A stretch of 32,530 bases of DNA from Nitriliruptoraceae bacterium (lineage in GTDB: Bacteria > Actinomycetota > Nitriliruptoria > Nitriliruptorales > Nitriliruptoraceae): positions 1-32,530 of the forward strand of contig SKTG01000314.1 in the NCBI GenBank assembly GCA_007118045.1. The letters are read 5' to 3'. The position numbers and the translations under genes were made by a program. Below, one piece after another: positions 8,151-16,669 of this stretch; position 1 is the first letter of the stretch; each line of letters begins with the position of its first letter. The notes under the pieces are model-generated. The model was not told the DNA's origin. It did no database searches and saw only the letters and a program-made list of their open reading frames with translations.

Positions 8151-8600
8151 ATGGCCGTGCGCGACAAGCCCTACAGCCAGTTCAACTTCCTGGTGGACGT
8201 CGGGATCGACCCCACCGGCCCGATCGGGGGCTTCCAGGAGGTCAGCGGGCTCGGCATGGAGATCACCGTCGCCGAGTACCGCGCGGGCAACAAGAAGGAC
8301 GGTGCACCGGACAAGATCCACGGCACCTACAAGGTGCCCGACGTGACCCTGAAGCGTGGGGTCATGGGCGACGACTCGCTCTACTCGTGGCTGGACGCGG
8401 TCCGCAACGGTGACCAGGACGAGATCCGCACCGTGACGATCAGCCTGCTGAGCGAGGACCGCGAGACCACGGCGCAGTCCTGGACCCTCACCGGTGCGCG
8501 CCCCATCAAGTACACGGGCGCCCAGCTGGCCGGCAACGGCACCGACGTGGCCGTCGAGGAGTTCGTCCTCGCCTGCGAGCGCATCGACATGGAGTTCTAG
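8151..8600 (+). CDS. Tail tube protein 1 (gp19/Pvc1-like)
   Basis: This 149-residue inner tube subunit of the T4 gp19 family forms the hexameric hollow tube inside the sheath. Motifs are FNFLVDVG near the N-terminus, GGFQEVSGLGMEITVAEYR, the basic loop RAGNKKDGAPDKIHG, VTLKRGVMGDDSLYSWL, and the C-terminal strand VEEFVLACERIDMEF. Length is as expected. GGAGG at 8137-8141 serves the ATG. It is directly paired with sheath 1, and its stop is followed 1 nt later by the TTG start of sheath 2. Confidence 0.95.
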   Translation: MAVRDKPYSQFNFLVDVGIDPTGPIGGFQEVSGLGMEITVAEYRAGNKKDGAPDKIHGTYKVPDVTLKRGVMGDDSLYSWLDAVRNGDQDEIRTVTISLLSEDRETTAQSWTLTGARPIKYTGAQLAGNGTDVAVEEFVLACERIDMEF

Positions 8601-8601
8601 C

Positions 8602-11600
8602 TTGCTCACCGCCGACCTGCCGGGCGTCACGTTCGAGGTCGTGACGCCCGCGCCGCCCGACACGCTGCCGCGCATGGACGTGGCCGCGTTCGTGGGCTTC
8701 GCGTCGTCGGGTCCCGTCGACGTTCCGGTCGCCGTCGAGGACGTGCCGTCGTTCCGTGACGTCTTCGGTCCCGACCCCGAGCTCGCTCGCGGTCCGGACG
8801 GGCGGACGGAGCGCGCTCACCTCGGGGGTGCGGTGGAGGCGTTCTTCCGCAACGGTGGGCAACGCTGCTGGGTCGTGCGCGTCGCCCGGGCCTCCGACGA
8901 CGAGGCGGTGGCGACCCAGGCGCCACCGGCGCCGCAGACCTTCCCCGTCCCCGGCCTGGTCGCGATCGACGGTGACGGCTCGGACGCCTGGCGAGTCGCG
9001 ACCGTGCGCGCCCGTTCGCCCGGGAGCTGGGCCGATGGGCTCCAGGTCGGGGCCGTGCTCACCCCACGTCCACTGGCGGTCGAAGCGGTCGACGGGACCG
9101 GGGTCGTCCTCCGTGGGGCCGAGGAGCTGGCCGTCGGCGACCTGATACGGCTCACGTTCGGCGACGCCCACGTGGCTCTCGTGACGGTCGCCGACGTCGA
9201 GGACGACGGTGCCGTGCGTGTGGACCTGGGCACATCGATCCCGGCCCCGCACGGGGTCACGGCCGAGAGCGCGAACGCGCTGAACCGGCGCCGGCGCGCA
9301 CGGACGTGGTGGTTCGCGACGAGACCTCCGAGCGGCGAGGTGGCCGCCGTCCCCGACGTCGTGGAACGGCTGACACCCGCGGGCTGGGATCCGATCGACA
9401 TCCTCGACCAGCGCCACCCCGATCGCCCGACCACGCCGGAGGCCATCGGGCCGCAGCAGCTCACGATGGTGGCGGTCGGCGACGGGACCGGGCTGCGCCC
9501 CGGCGAACTGCTGCGGGTCGCCGGCGACACCGACGGACCCTGGCTGCTGCCGGTGCGCGCCCAGCTGGCGCCGGGCGAGGTCCCCGCCGCCGGTCGCGCG
9601 GCGACGGAAGGATCGCCGCCAGGCGACGGCATCGTCTGGTTCGAGGTGGGCCCGGGCTGGTGGCCGCTCGAGGAGGCACCCGAAAGCCTGCTCGGTGCGG
9701 ACGCTTCCCCGCCGAGGCCGCGACCGTTCGCGGAGCGGCTCCGCTTCGAGCTCGTCGTCTGGCGCGATGACGCCGTGGTCGCCCGTCTGGGGGGACTCGA
9801 TCCCAGCCGCACGGAGGCTTCGGCCTCGGGTTCACGGCGGTTCTGGGGCGACCTGCCCACCGACGCGGCGCTGTTCGGTCGACTCGCGGACCCCGGCCCA
9901 GCACCCGACACGCCCGCCAGCGAGCGCCTCACCGGAGCGCGGGCCAGGACCGTCGTGCCCCGGGAGCTCTGGGACGACGCGCACCGACCCCGCTTCCCCC
10001 TCGCGGGTCCCGGGGACGCCGGCAGGCACCACGTGCCCCTCGGGATGGCGCTGGTGGCGGACCGGTCGCGATCCGGCTCCGCACTGGGGCCGACCGACCC
10101 ACGCAGCCGGTTGGCCCGGGACGGCCTCGACCGGTTCGGGGCGTGGTTGTTCCTCGACGACCGTCTCGCGACGGCGAGCGTGCGCACCCTTCCGCAGAAG
10201 GCGTTCACGATCCGACACGTGGCCGCGACGCCCAGGCCGTTGCGTGGCCTGCACCGCCTGCTCGACCTCGACGATGTCACGCTCGTCGCGGTGCCCGACG
10301 CCGTGCACCCCGGCTGGACGGAGCAGGTCGTCGAACGCGAGGAGCCCCTCGGCGCGCCACACCTCGACGTCTCAGAGCAGAGTGATGGCGCCATCGTCGT
10401 CACGTGGTCGGAGCTCGCGCGCGCGACGGCGTTCGAGCTGGAGCAGGCGAGCGACGCCGCGTTCACCGCCGGCGTGCACCGCAGCACCCATCTCGCCGAG
10501 GACGTGGCGGACGCCGGGAACGGCTCGTTCGTCGAGGTCGGCGTCCCCCCCGGTTGTCCCGCGTTGCGCTTCTTCCGGGTCCGTGGGGTCCGGGAGGGGG
10601 TCGCCGGTCCGTGGTCGAACACCGAGGTGGTCCTCCTGCCGACCGCGACCTTCCGGGACGTCACACCGTTGCCGCGGGCGCCGGTGCTCACGGCCGACGG
10701 GCCGGACGCGACGGGGACACGCACCCTGACGTGGACACGGCCCGGTGCAAGCACCCGCAGCGAGTTCGCCTCCTCGCCCGATCCGAGCTTCCGGGCCGGG
10801 GTGATCGTCGTGACCCACGCCGGTGACCGCGTGGAGGTACCGCCGGGTCGTCACGGTCCGAGCTACCACCGCGTCCGTGTCGGCAGCGTCGACGCCGCAG
10901 GGCGCGCGACCCACGGCCCCTGGTCCAACACCATCGTCGTCGCCGCGGAGGAGACCCCGAGGTGGGTCGCGCGGGAGGTCGATCCCGACGCGGTGGCGGA
11001 CGAGCTGCTGGCCATCCAGCTGGCCCTGCTGCGGCTCTGCGCCGCGCGGGCCGACTGCCTGGCCGTGCTCGCGGTACCGGCGCCTGCGCTGGCCGAGCAC
11101 GTCCACGCCCACGTCGCGGAGCTGCGAGGAGGGACGTCCAGGGGTGGGGAGAGGACCAGCCGCCGGTTCGCGATGGGGGTGCCCCGGCTCGACGCCGCCG
11201 AGGCGCACGCCCTCGGCTGCGGTGCGCTCTACCACCCGTGGACCTCGGTACGTGCCGCACATCCGGGCGGGGTCCGCATCGACACGCGCCCGCCCGACGG
11301 GCCGATGGTCGGGGTGATGGCGGCTCGCAGCCTGGCCCGCGGGGCCTGGGTCGCGCCCGCCCACCGTCCGCTCGAGGACGCGTTGGGCCTCACCCCGAAG
11401 CTGGCGGCCGACGCGCCCGGACGGCTGCTCGCCGACGGCGTCAACGTCCTCGTCGAGGAACCCTCCGGTTTCGTCGCGGTCGGCTCCACGACCCTCGGTC
11501 GCGACACGGAGCAGCGCGAGATCAACGTGCGTCGGCTGATGATGCTGCTGCGACGGCTGGTGCTGCGGCACGGCAGCACCTACGTCTTCCAACCGCACGA

Positions 11601-11856
11601 CGCGCAGTTCCGCGCCCTGGTCCGCAGCCGGCTGGAGCAGCTGCTCCTCGCGCTCTACCAGCGCGGCGCCTTCGTCGGCGCGACCCCAAGCCAGGCGTTC
11701 CGTGTGATCGCCGACGACACCGTCAACCCGCCGGCGTTGGTGGATCGGGGCCGCTTCGTCGTGGAGATCGCGGTGGCACCGTCGCAGCCGTTGCGCTTCC
11801 TCACCATCCGGCTGTTGCAGACCGGTCCGGGCACCGTGAGCGTCGAGGAGGTGTGA
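8602..11856 (+). CDS. Giant sheath paralogue with two inserted fibronectin-III-like domains
   Basis: This is a 1084-residue sheath-family protein. The frame is open further upstream, but TTG 8602 follows the tube stop and has GGAG 7 nt before it, giving MLTADLPGVTFEVV. The N-terminal sheath region includes VAAFVGFASSGPVDVPV and AFFRNGGQRCWVVRVAR. The core strand DDVTLVAVPD (557-566) matches DDVSIVAAPG of sheath 1. Where sheath 1 has about 16 residues, this protein has about 235, containing two FN3-like modules (about 586-685 and 694-783, each ending near WSNT-x-V). The core resumes with LLAIQLALLRLCAARADCL and then GALYHPW (874-880). The C-terminal sheath domain ends in RFVVEIAVAPSQPLRFLTIR. 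It probably forms a decorated or specialised part of the sheath. The insert function is unknown. Confidence 0.9.
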   Translation: MLTADLPGVTFEVVTPAPPDTLPRMDVAAFVGFASSGPVDVPVAVEDVPSFRDVFGPDPELARGPDGRTERAHLGGAVEAFFRNGGQRCWVVRVARASDDEAVATQAPPAPQTFPVPGLVAIDGDGSDAWRVATVRARSPGSWADGLQVGAVLTPRPLAVEAVDGTGVVLRGAEELAVGDLIRLTFGDAHVALVTVADVEDDGAVRVDLGTSIPAPHGVTAESANALNRRRRARTWWFATRPPSGEVAAVPDVVERLTPAGWDPIDILDQRHPDRPTTPEAIGPQQLTMVAVGDGTGLRPGELLRVAGDTDGPWLLPVRAQLAPGEVPAAGRAATEGSPPGDGIVWFEVGPGWWPLEEAPESLLGADASPPRPRPFAERLRFELVVWRDDAVVARLGGLDPSRTEASASGSRRFWGDLPTDAALFGRLADPGPAPDTPASERLTGARARTVVPRELWDDAHRPRFPLAGPGDAGRHHVPLGMALVADRSRSGSALGPTDPRSRLARDGLDRFGAWLFLDDRLATASVRTLPQKAFTIRHVAATPRPLRGLHRLLDLDDVTLVAVPDAVHPGWTEQVVEREEPLGAPHLDVSEQSDGAIVVTWSELARATAFELEQASDAAFTAGVHRSTHLAEDVADAGNGSFVEVGVPPGCPALRFFRVRGVREGVAGPWSNTEVVLLPTATFRDVTPLPRAPVLTADGPDATGTRTLTWTRPGASTRSEFASSPDPSFRAGVIVVTHAGDRVEVPPGRHGPSYHRVRVGSVDAAGRATHGPWSNTIVVAAEETPRWVAREVDPDAVADELLAIQLALLRLCAARADCLAVLAVPAPALAEHVHAHVAELRGGTSRGGERTSRRFAMGVPRLDAAEAHALGCGALYHPWTSVRAAHPGGVRIDTRPPDGPMVGVMAARSLARGAWVAPAHRPLEDALGLTPKLAADAPGRLLADGVNVLVEEPSGFVAVGSTTLGRDTEQREINVRRLMMLLRRLVLRHGSTYVFQPHDAQFRALVRSRLEQLLLALYQRGAFVGATPSQAFRVIADDTVNPPALVDRGRFVVEIAVAPSQPLRFLTIRLLQTGPGTVSVEEV

Positions 11857-11857
11857 G

Positions 11858-12337
11858 GTGACGACACGGCCGTTCGGCGCCTTCAACTTCAACGTGCGTG
11901 TCGCGCTCGGCGACGCCGAGGACCCTCTCTGCGAGGCCGCCTTCTCCGAGTGCAGCGGGCTGGAGTCGACGGTGGGTGTGAAGACGATCCGCGCCGGCGG
12001 CCACAACGCCGGCCCGATCCACCTCGCCGGACCCGTCTCGTACGCCAACCTCTCGCTCAAGCGTGGCATGACCACCTCGTTCGACCTCTGGCGGTGGTTC
12101 GACCAGGTGCTGATCGACGGGGAACGTCACCGCCGCGCCACGTGCGAGGTCGAGGTGCTCGCCACGGACCGCTCGACCGCCGTGTTCACGGTCACGCTGG
12201 GCAGGTGCCTGCCCGTGAAGCTGCGGGCACCGACCCTCAACGCGACGGACGGTCAGGTGGCCATCGAGGAGATGGAGATCGCCTACGAGGTGCTGACCTT
12301 GCGTCCCGCCGGCGGGGAGGTGGCCTCCCGTGCCTGA
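11858..12337 (+). CDS. Tail tube protein 2 (gp19-like)
   Basis: This second tube paralogue of 159 residues has FGAFNFNVRVALG, AAFSECSGLESTVGVKTIRA, LSLKRGMTTSFDLWRWFDQV and VAIEEMEIAYEVLTLR, all gp19-family signatures. GAGGAGG at 11845-11851 sits 6 nt before the GTG at 11858. In PVC/Afp-type machines a second tube protein forms the layer joining the main tube to the hub (Pvc5-like), and that role is likely here. It follows giant sheath 2, so sheath and tube genes come in two pairs. It overlaps the next gene by 8 nt. Confidence 0.92.
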   Translation: MTTRPFGAFNFNVRVALGDAEDPLCEAAFSECSGLESTVGVKTIRAGGHNAGPIHLAGPVSYANLSLKRGMTTSFDLWRWFDQVLIDGERHRRATCEVEVLATDRSTAVFTVTLGRCLPVKLRAPTLNATDGQVAIEEMEIAYEVLTLRPAGGEVASRA

Positions 12338-12998
12338 ACCCGTCGAGGTGACGTCCGCGCGGCTGCAGGAGATCGAGCTCGGCGACGGCACCAAGGAGTC
12401 GGAACCCACCGGCAAGGACCTCGAGGTCCAGTTCAACCCGGAGACGCTGAAGCTGACCTACGCCAACACGGCGAAGGGCGGCGAGGCCCCGGCGGGCGCA
12501 GCCATCCAGTTCGTCGGCAGCAGCAACACGAAGCTGTCGCTGGACCTGTGGTTCGACGCGAGCGCGCGCGACGACGTCGACGACGTGCGGACCCTGACCG
12601 CGGACGTCGTGCACTTCGTCACCCCCCAGCCGCGCGAGGGCGGGCTGGCGCCACCCGGCGTGCGCTTCCTGTGGGGATCGTTCCTGTTCGAGGGCGTGGT
12701 CGAGTCGCTGAACGAGACCCTCGAGTTCTTCTCCGCCGCCGGCCGCCCCCTTCGCGCCCAGCTCTCGCTGACCCTGACGAGCCAGGACATCCAGTTCCGC
12801 ATCCGGGCGCTGGAGGACGCGGCGGCGCGTGACACCCCCGGCACGACGCCGAGGACCCAACCGCGGGAGGACGAGAGCGTGCAGCAGGCGATGGCCCGCC
12901 GGGGCGACCCGCGCGGGTGGCAGGGCGTCGCGGAGGAGGCCGGCCTGGAGTCGGCCCGGCGACCCCCACCGGGCTCGTTCCTGGATCTGAACGCGTGA
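12330..12998 (+). CDS. CIS tube/LysM-like baseplate protein (Pvc7-like)
   Basis: This 222-residue protein of the CIS tube-domain family (Afp7/Pvc7-like) links the tube initiator to the hub and baseplate. The key motif VQFNPETLKLTYAN lies at about 33-46. It is followed by LSLDLWFDAS, VRFLWGSFLFEGVVESLNET and a strand-rich segment ending SLTLTSQD. The C-terminus from about residue 193 (RRGDPRGWQGVAEEAGLE, ending PPGSFLDL) has the form of a degenerate LysM motif, as in relatives. GGGGAGG at 12314-12320 sits 9 nt before GTG 12330. It lies between the tube and hub genes, the canonical place. Confidence 0.88.
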   Translation: MPEPVEVTSARLQEIELGDGTKESEPTGKDLEVQFNPETLKLTYANTAKGGEAPAGAAIQFVGSSNTKLSLDLWFDASARDDVDDVRTLTADVVHFVTPQPREGGLAPPGVRFLWGSFLFEGVVESLNETLEFFSAAGRPLRAQLSLTLTSQDIQFRIRALEDAAARDTPGTTPRTQPREDESVQQAMARRGDPRGWQGVAEEAGLESARRPPPGSFLDLNA

Positions 12999-13029
12999 CG
13001 GCGCACCCCGACCGACCGAGGAGCACCAC

Positions 13030-13188
13030 ATGAGCGTGATCATCAACGAACTCGACGTGGCGGTCGAGCCCGAGGCGCCGACCGCGACCGAGCGCCCGGC
13101 GCCGCCGGTGCCCGCACCGCCCGCCATGGAGGTCTGGGACGTCGTCCGCCACGAGCTGGCGCGCTCGGCCCGGACCCGCGCCGTCTGA
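13030..13188 (+). CDS. 52-aa small eCIS protein (DUF5908-like)
   Basis: This short gene encodes 52 residues: MSVIINELDVAVEPEAP, a Pro-rich middle, and VWDVVRHELARSARTRAV. It has ATG at 13030, GAGGAG 6 nt before it and TGA at 13186-13188. The N-terminal x-I-I-N-E-L-x-V strand followed by a Pro-rich linker and an Arg-rich C-terminal helix matches small proteins commonly found between the Pvc7-like and hub genes of eCIS loci (DUF5908 is the family I have in mind). Its function is unknown. Good ribosome site, position and pattern make it real. Confidence 0.75.
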   Translation: MSVIINELDVAVEPEAPTATERPAPPVPAPPAMEVWDVVRHELARSARTRAV

Positions 13189-13218
13189 CCACCCACCCAG
13201 GTCGTCTCAGGAGCAACG

Positions 13219-14301
13219 ATGCTGCCGACCCCGTCGCTGTACGCCGCACGACCGGAGCTCGCGGTCGACGGTGTCGACGACCCCGCCCTGGGTGAGCACC
13301 TGCTGTCGCTGGTCGTGGCGGAGACGGACGACGGACTGGCGCGTTGCGAGGCCGTCTTCACCAACTGGGGGCGGCGTGACGGCGGGGTCGGCTACCTGTT
13401 CTCGGACCGTCGACACCTCGACTTCGGCACGCCGATCGTGTTGCGCATGGGAGCCGGCGACCGGGCGGGGGAGGTGTTCGACGGGCGCATCAGCGGGCTC
13501 GAACCCCACTTCCCGCGCGACCGACCGCCGGAGCTGGTCGTGCTGGCCGAGGACGGCCTGCAACAGCTGCGGATGACCCGACGGACGCGCAGCTTCGAGG
13601 ACGTCACCGACGCCGACGTGATCCGTACCGTGGCCTCGCAGCACGGCCTGCGCGCCGAGCTCGAGGTCGACGGGCCGCGCCACCGGGTGGTCGCGCAGCT
13701 GAACCTGAGCGACCTCGCCTTCGTGCGCGAGCGGGCACGCGCCGTCGACGCCGAGGTGTGGGTCACGGGCGACGTGCTCCACGCGCAGGCCAGGGCGCGG
13801 CGTGACGCCGGCACGGTGACGCTGACCTACGGACAGGACCTGCGCGAAGCGTCGGTGCTGGCCGACCTCGCGCACCAGCGCACGTCGGTCGCCGTCGGTG
13901 GCTGGGACGTGGCCGCGAAGGAAGCCATCGAGCAGGAGGCGACCGGTCGCGCGGTGACACCGGAGCTCGACGGCGACGTCGCCGGGGTGGCGATCCTGGA
14001 GCGTGCGCTCGGCCCTCGGCACGAACGGCTCGTCGGGACGATGCCGGCCACGACGGCGGAGGCCCAGGCGATGGCGGATGCCGTCATGCGTCGGACGGCG
14101 CGTCGGTTCGTCACCGGTCGGATCGTGGCCGAGGGGGACGGGCGGCTCCGCGTCGGCAGCAAGGTCGAGCTGCGGGCTCTCGGGGAGGGCTTCTCCGGCA
14201 CCTACCACGTGCACGAGGTCCGTCAGGTCTTCGACGGCACGTCCGGTCACGTCACCCACCTGGGCGTGCAACGCGCCGGCCTCGCGCCGGAGGGCCGTTG
14301 A
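13219..14301 (+). CDS. Baseplate hub protein (gp27/VgrG N-terminal-like, phage late control D)
   Basis: This 360-residue hub resembles gpD/gp27 or the N-terminal part of VgrG and Pvc8. It includes LLSLVVAETDDGLARCEAVF, PIVLRMGAGDRAGEVFDGRI, ELVVLAEDGLQQLRMTRRTR, a SFEDVTDADVIRTVASQHGL segment and LNLSDLAFVRERARAVDAEV, all typical of hub beta-barrel domains. The C-terminus (LRVGSKVELRALGEGFSGTY, then HVHEVRQVFDG) fits the last hub domain. The OB/spike part is not fused here but is encoded by the next gene. AGGAG lies 5 nt before ATG. The stop overlaps the next start by 1 nt. Confidence 0.92.
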   Translation: MLPTPSLYAARPELAVDGVDDPALGEHLLSLVVAETDDGLARCEAVFTNWGRRDGGVGYLFSDRRHLDFGTPIVLRMGAGDRAGEVFDGRISGLEPHFPRDRPPELVVLAEDGLQQLRMTRRTRSFEDVTDADVIRTVASQHGLRAELEVDGPRHRVVAQLNLSDLAFVRERARAVDAEVWVTGDVLHAQARARRDAGTVTLTYGQDLREASVLADLAHQRTSVAVGGWDVAAKEAIEQEATGRAVTPELDGDVAGVAILERALGPRHERLVGTMPATTAEAQAMADAVMRRTARRFVTGRIVAEGDGRLRVGSKVELRALGEGFSGTYHVHEVRQVFDGTSGHVTHLGVQRAGLAPEGR

Positions 14302-15017
14302 TGGACGAGCTGCTCGCCGTCCTCGCCGTCACCGCCGGCCAACCGCCCGGTGGGGACGCCGCACGCTGCCACGGGGTGCACAGCGCCGTCGTGGTGGACG
14401 TCGTCGACCCAGACGGTCAGGGTCGGGTACGGATCCGGTTGCCCTGGGCGCCGGACGCCGACGGCGACGGGTACGAGGCCTGGGCTCGTCTCGCCACGCT
14501 GATGGCCGGCGCGGGGCACGGCACGTGGTTCGTGCCCGACGTGGGCGACGAGGTGCTGATCGCCTTCGCTGGCGCGGACCCGCGTCACCCGGTGGTGCTC
14601 GGGGGGCTCTGGAACGGGCAGGACGCCCCGCCCGAACGCATGGACGGCGCCGGCAGCAACGAGCGCAAGACCATCCGGACGCGCAACGGTGTCGAGCTGA
14701 CCTTCGTCGATGCACCCGGCCAGGAGCAGCTGAGCCTGCGGACCCCCGGCGGGCAGACCGTGGTGCTCGAGGACGGCCCCGGGACCGTCACCGCCGCGGA
14801 CGCCAACGGCAACAGCGTGAAGCTGGAGACCTCCGGGATCACGGTCACCGCCGCCGCGACGGTGACCGTGAGCGCGAGCTCCGTCGACGTGTCCGCCGGC
14901 ATGGTCAGCGTCAACGCCGGTATGTCGCGCTTCAGCGGCGTGGTCCAGGCCGACACCGTGATCACCAACTCCGTCGTCAGCGCCAGCTACACGCCTGGTG
15001 CCGGGAACATCTGGTAG
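14301..15017 (+). CDS. Spike protein (gp5/VgrG C-terminal-like, baseplate V)
   Basis: This 238-residue spike has an OB-fold at about residues 27-105 (HSAVVVDVVDPDGQGRVRIR, then TWFVPDVGDEVLIAFAGADP and VVLGGLWNGQDAPP). After KTIRTRNGVELTFVDAPG comes a repetitive beta-helix-like tail (VTVTAAA, VTVSASSVDVSAGMVSVNAG) ending in NIW. This is the trimeric needle that punctures the target envelope. GGAGGG lies 6 nt before ATG 14301. No PAAR-type tip protein is seen in the window, so this spike may be self-tipped. Confidence 0.92.
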   Translation: MDELLAVLAVTAGQPPGGDAARCHGVHSAVVVDVVDPDGQGRVRIRLPWAPDADGDGYEAWARLATLMAGAGHGTWFVPDVGDEVLIAFAGADPRHPVVLGGLWNGQDAPPERMDGAGSNERKTIRTRNGVELTFVDAPGQEQLSLRTPGGQTVVLEDGPGTVTAADANGNSVKLETSGITVTAAATVTVSASSVDVSAGMVSVNAGMSRFSGVVQADTVITNSVVSASYTPGAGNIW

Positions 15018-15024
15018 GTGACCC

Positions 15025-16665
15025 ATGCATGAACGGATCGACTGGCGTACCGCGCCACCGCTGTGGCGACCGGCACTGGCGGGCGCGACGGACCTCGATC
15101 GTCCGGCGCTCCTGCGCTTCGCCGGCGACGACTTCATGGACGAGCTGCAGACCCGGCTGCACGACGAACGGCCCGACCTCTCGCCCGTGGTCGCCGCCCC
15201 GGAGACGTGGCGCGACGAAGGCGTCGGCCTCGGCGGCGACGGCGCCAGCGCCCCCGTCAAGCTCTACCAACCGGTCCACAGCCGCTACTACGTCGTCGGC
15301 GCCGGGCTGGTGTGCGGCAAGTACGGGTTGCCGGACCGACCGATCGACCCGGGTGCCGGCGAATCGTCGTTCTTCGTGCTCCGCCGGCTCGAGCCGGTCT
15401 CCGACCAGCAACCGGTCGATCCGCGGGTCACGGCGACGTTCCACGAGTACGCGTGGGTGACGGGACAGGCGGGGCCGGGTTGGCAGCCGGTGGACGGTGG
15501 CGGCCTCGCGACGCACGAGGACCGGTTGCCGCTGTTCCCGGTCAACTACCCGAGCGGTGACCGCAGGCGCCGGTTGCTCGCCGGCCTCGTCCCCGTCTCG
15601 GCCAGGGAGGCCTACGAGGCGGGGAACCGGCTGCCGCTGCCGCCCCCGAGCGACCCGGACGATCCGGACCTGCTCGCGGTCCTCGCCGACGAGCGTCTCG
15701 CGCTGCTCGACCCGGTCGTCGCCGGGATCGCCTCGATCCGCCGCGCAGCCCGCGACATCCAGGACCTCGGCCTCCCGGACGAGCAGCGTGAGGCGAGGAC
15801 ACGTGAGCTGCACGTCGCGCTCGTGTTCGCCCTGCTGGACCTCGACGACTACCTGACCGAGCTCGTGCGGTTCGGCGAGGACGCCGATGACGCCGACGAG
15901 GTCCGTGAACTGCTCGACGGGCAGGGCTTCCCACCGACCTCGGCCGCCACCTGGCTCGACGCGGTGGAGGCGGCGGCCGACGCCCGCGCGGGGGTCGTCG
16001 ACGGGACCGGTCAGCCACCCGAGCTGGTGACCGCCCTCGGCCTGGCCGGGATCGTGGCCGCCGTCACCTCGCTGCTCGGTGCCGCGGACGTCGAACCGGT
16101 CGCCACGGCGTTCTTCCTCGCTGTCACCTCAGCCTTCGGGGTGGACCCGACCGACACGCAGGAGCCGGACCCTGGGGACGAGGACGAGGTCGGCGACGAC
16201 GAGCAGCCCGTGGCGGGTCGGACGGCCGGCGCGGTCTACGTGGTGCGTTGCGCCTACGAGCGGCCGCACTGCCCGCCGTCCCACCGGGTGGTGCTGAGCC
16301 ACCCCTCCGCGCCCTTCGAGCTGGCCTCGTTCTTCGACCCCGACGCCCCGTACCGCCCGGTGCGCATCGCGATGCCGGTCGACACGAGTCCGGCAGGGTT
16401 GCGCAACTTCCCGAAGAACGTCTCGGTCGCGATCTCGCAGCAGCTCCGGCAGCAGCTGCAACGCGTCCAGGACATCAAGCTGTCCGACCTCGACGACGGC
16501 GACATCGGCGACGAGCAGACGTGCGACTTCGGGATGCTGTGCACGCTGTCGATCCCGATCATCACGATCTGCGCCCTGATCCTGCTGATGATCATCGTGT
16601 CGCTGCTCAACATCGTCTTCTTCTGGGTCCCGCTGTTCAAGATCTGCCGACCGAAGGTGGGGTGA
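15025..16665 (+). CDS. eCIS-associated protein with C-terminal hydrophobic hairpin
   Basis: This 546-residue protein of unknown function lies between the spike and gp25-like wedge genes. The large N-terminal part is soluble and acidic, including an Asp/Glu-rich linker near 373-395. A moderately hydrophobic helical stretch lies at about 332-372 (LVTALGLAGIVAAVTSLL). The last 43 residues are strongly hydrophobic (LSIPIITICALILLMIIV, LLNIVFFWVPLF) and end in KICRPKVG, enough for one long or two short membrane helices. A Gln-rich helix (VSVAISQQLRQQLQRVQ) precedes it. Proteins with this same hydrophobic end occur in other eCIS operons as far as I recall; their job is not established. It could anchor the machine to a membrane or plug the baseplate. 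Confidence 0.75.
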   Translation: MHERIDWRTAPPLWRPALAGATDLDRPALLRFAGDDFMDELQTRLHDERPDLSPVVAAPETWRDEGVGLGGDGASAPVKLYQPVHSRYYVVGAGLVCGKYGLPDRPIDPGAGESSFFVLRRLEPVSDQQPVDPRVTATFHEYAWVTGQAGPGWQPVDGGGLATHEDRLPLFPVNYPSGDRRRRLLAGLVPVSAREAYEAGNRLPLPPPSDPDDPDLLAVLADERLALLDPVVAGIASIRRAARDIQDLGLPDEQREARTRELHVALVFALLDLDDYLTELVRFGEDADDADEVRELLDGQGFPPTSAATWLDAVEAAADARAGVVDGTGQPPELVTALGLAGIVAAVTSLLGAADVEPVATAFFLAVTSAFGVDPTDTQEPDPGDEDEVGDDEQPVAGRTAGAVYVVRCAYERPHCPPSHRVVLSHPSAPFELASFFDPDAPYRPVRIAMPVDTSPAGLRNFPKNVSVAISQQLRQQLQRVQDIKLSDLDDGDIGDEQTCDFGMLCTLSIPIITICALILLMIIVSLLNIVFFWVPLFKICRPKVG

Positions 16666-16669
16666 GACG

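Noticed and set aside
8494..8601. Upstream extension of the giant sheath frame into tube 1
   Set aside because: It lies inside the tube gene. TTG 8602 with GGAG upstream gives a proper sheath N-terminus.
14003..15460. 485-codon + strand frame across the hub, spike and next gene
   Set aside because: It is Arg-rich shadow sequence in a different frame from three well-supported genes.
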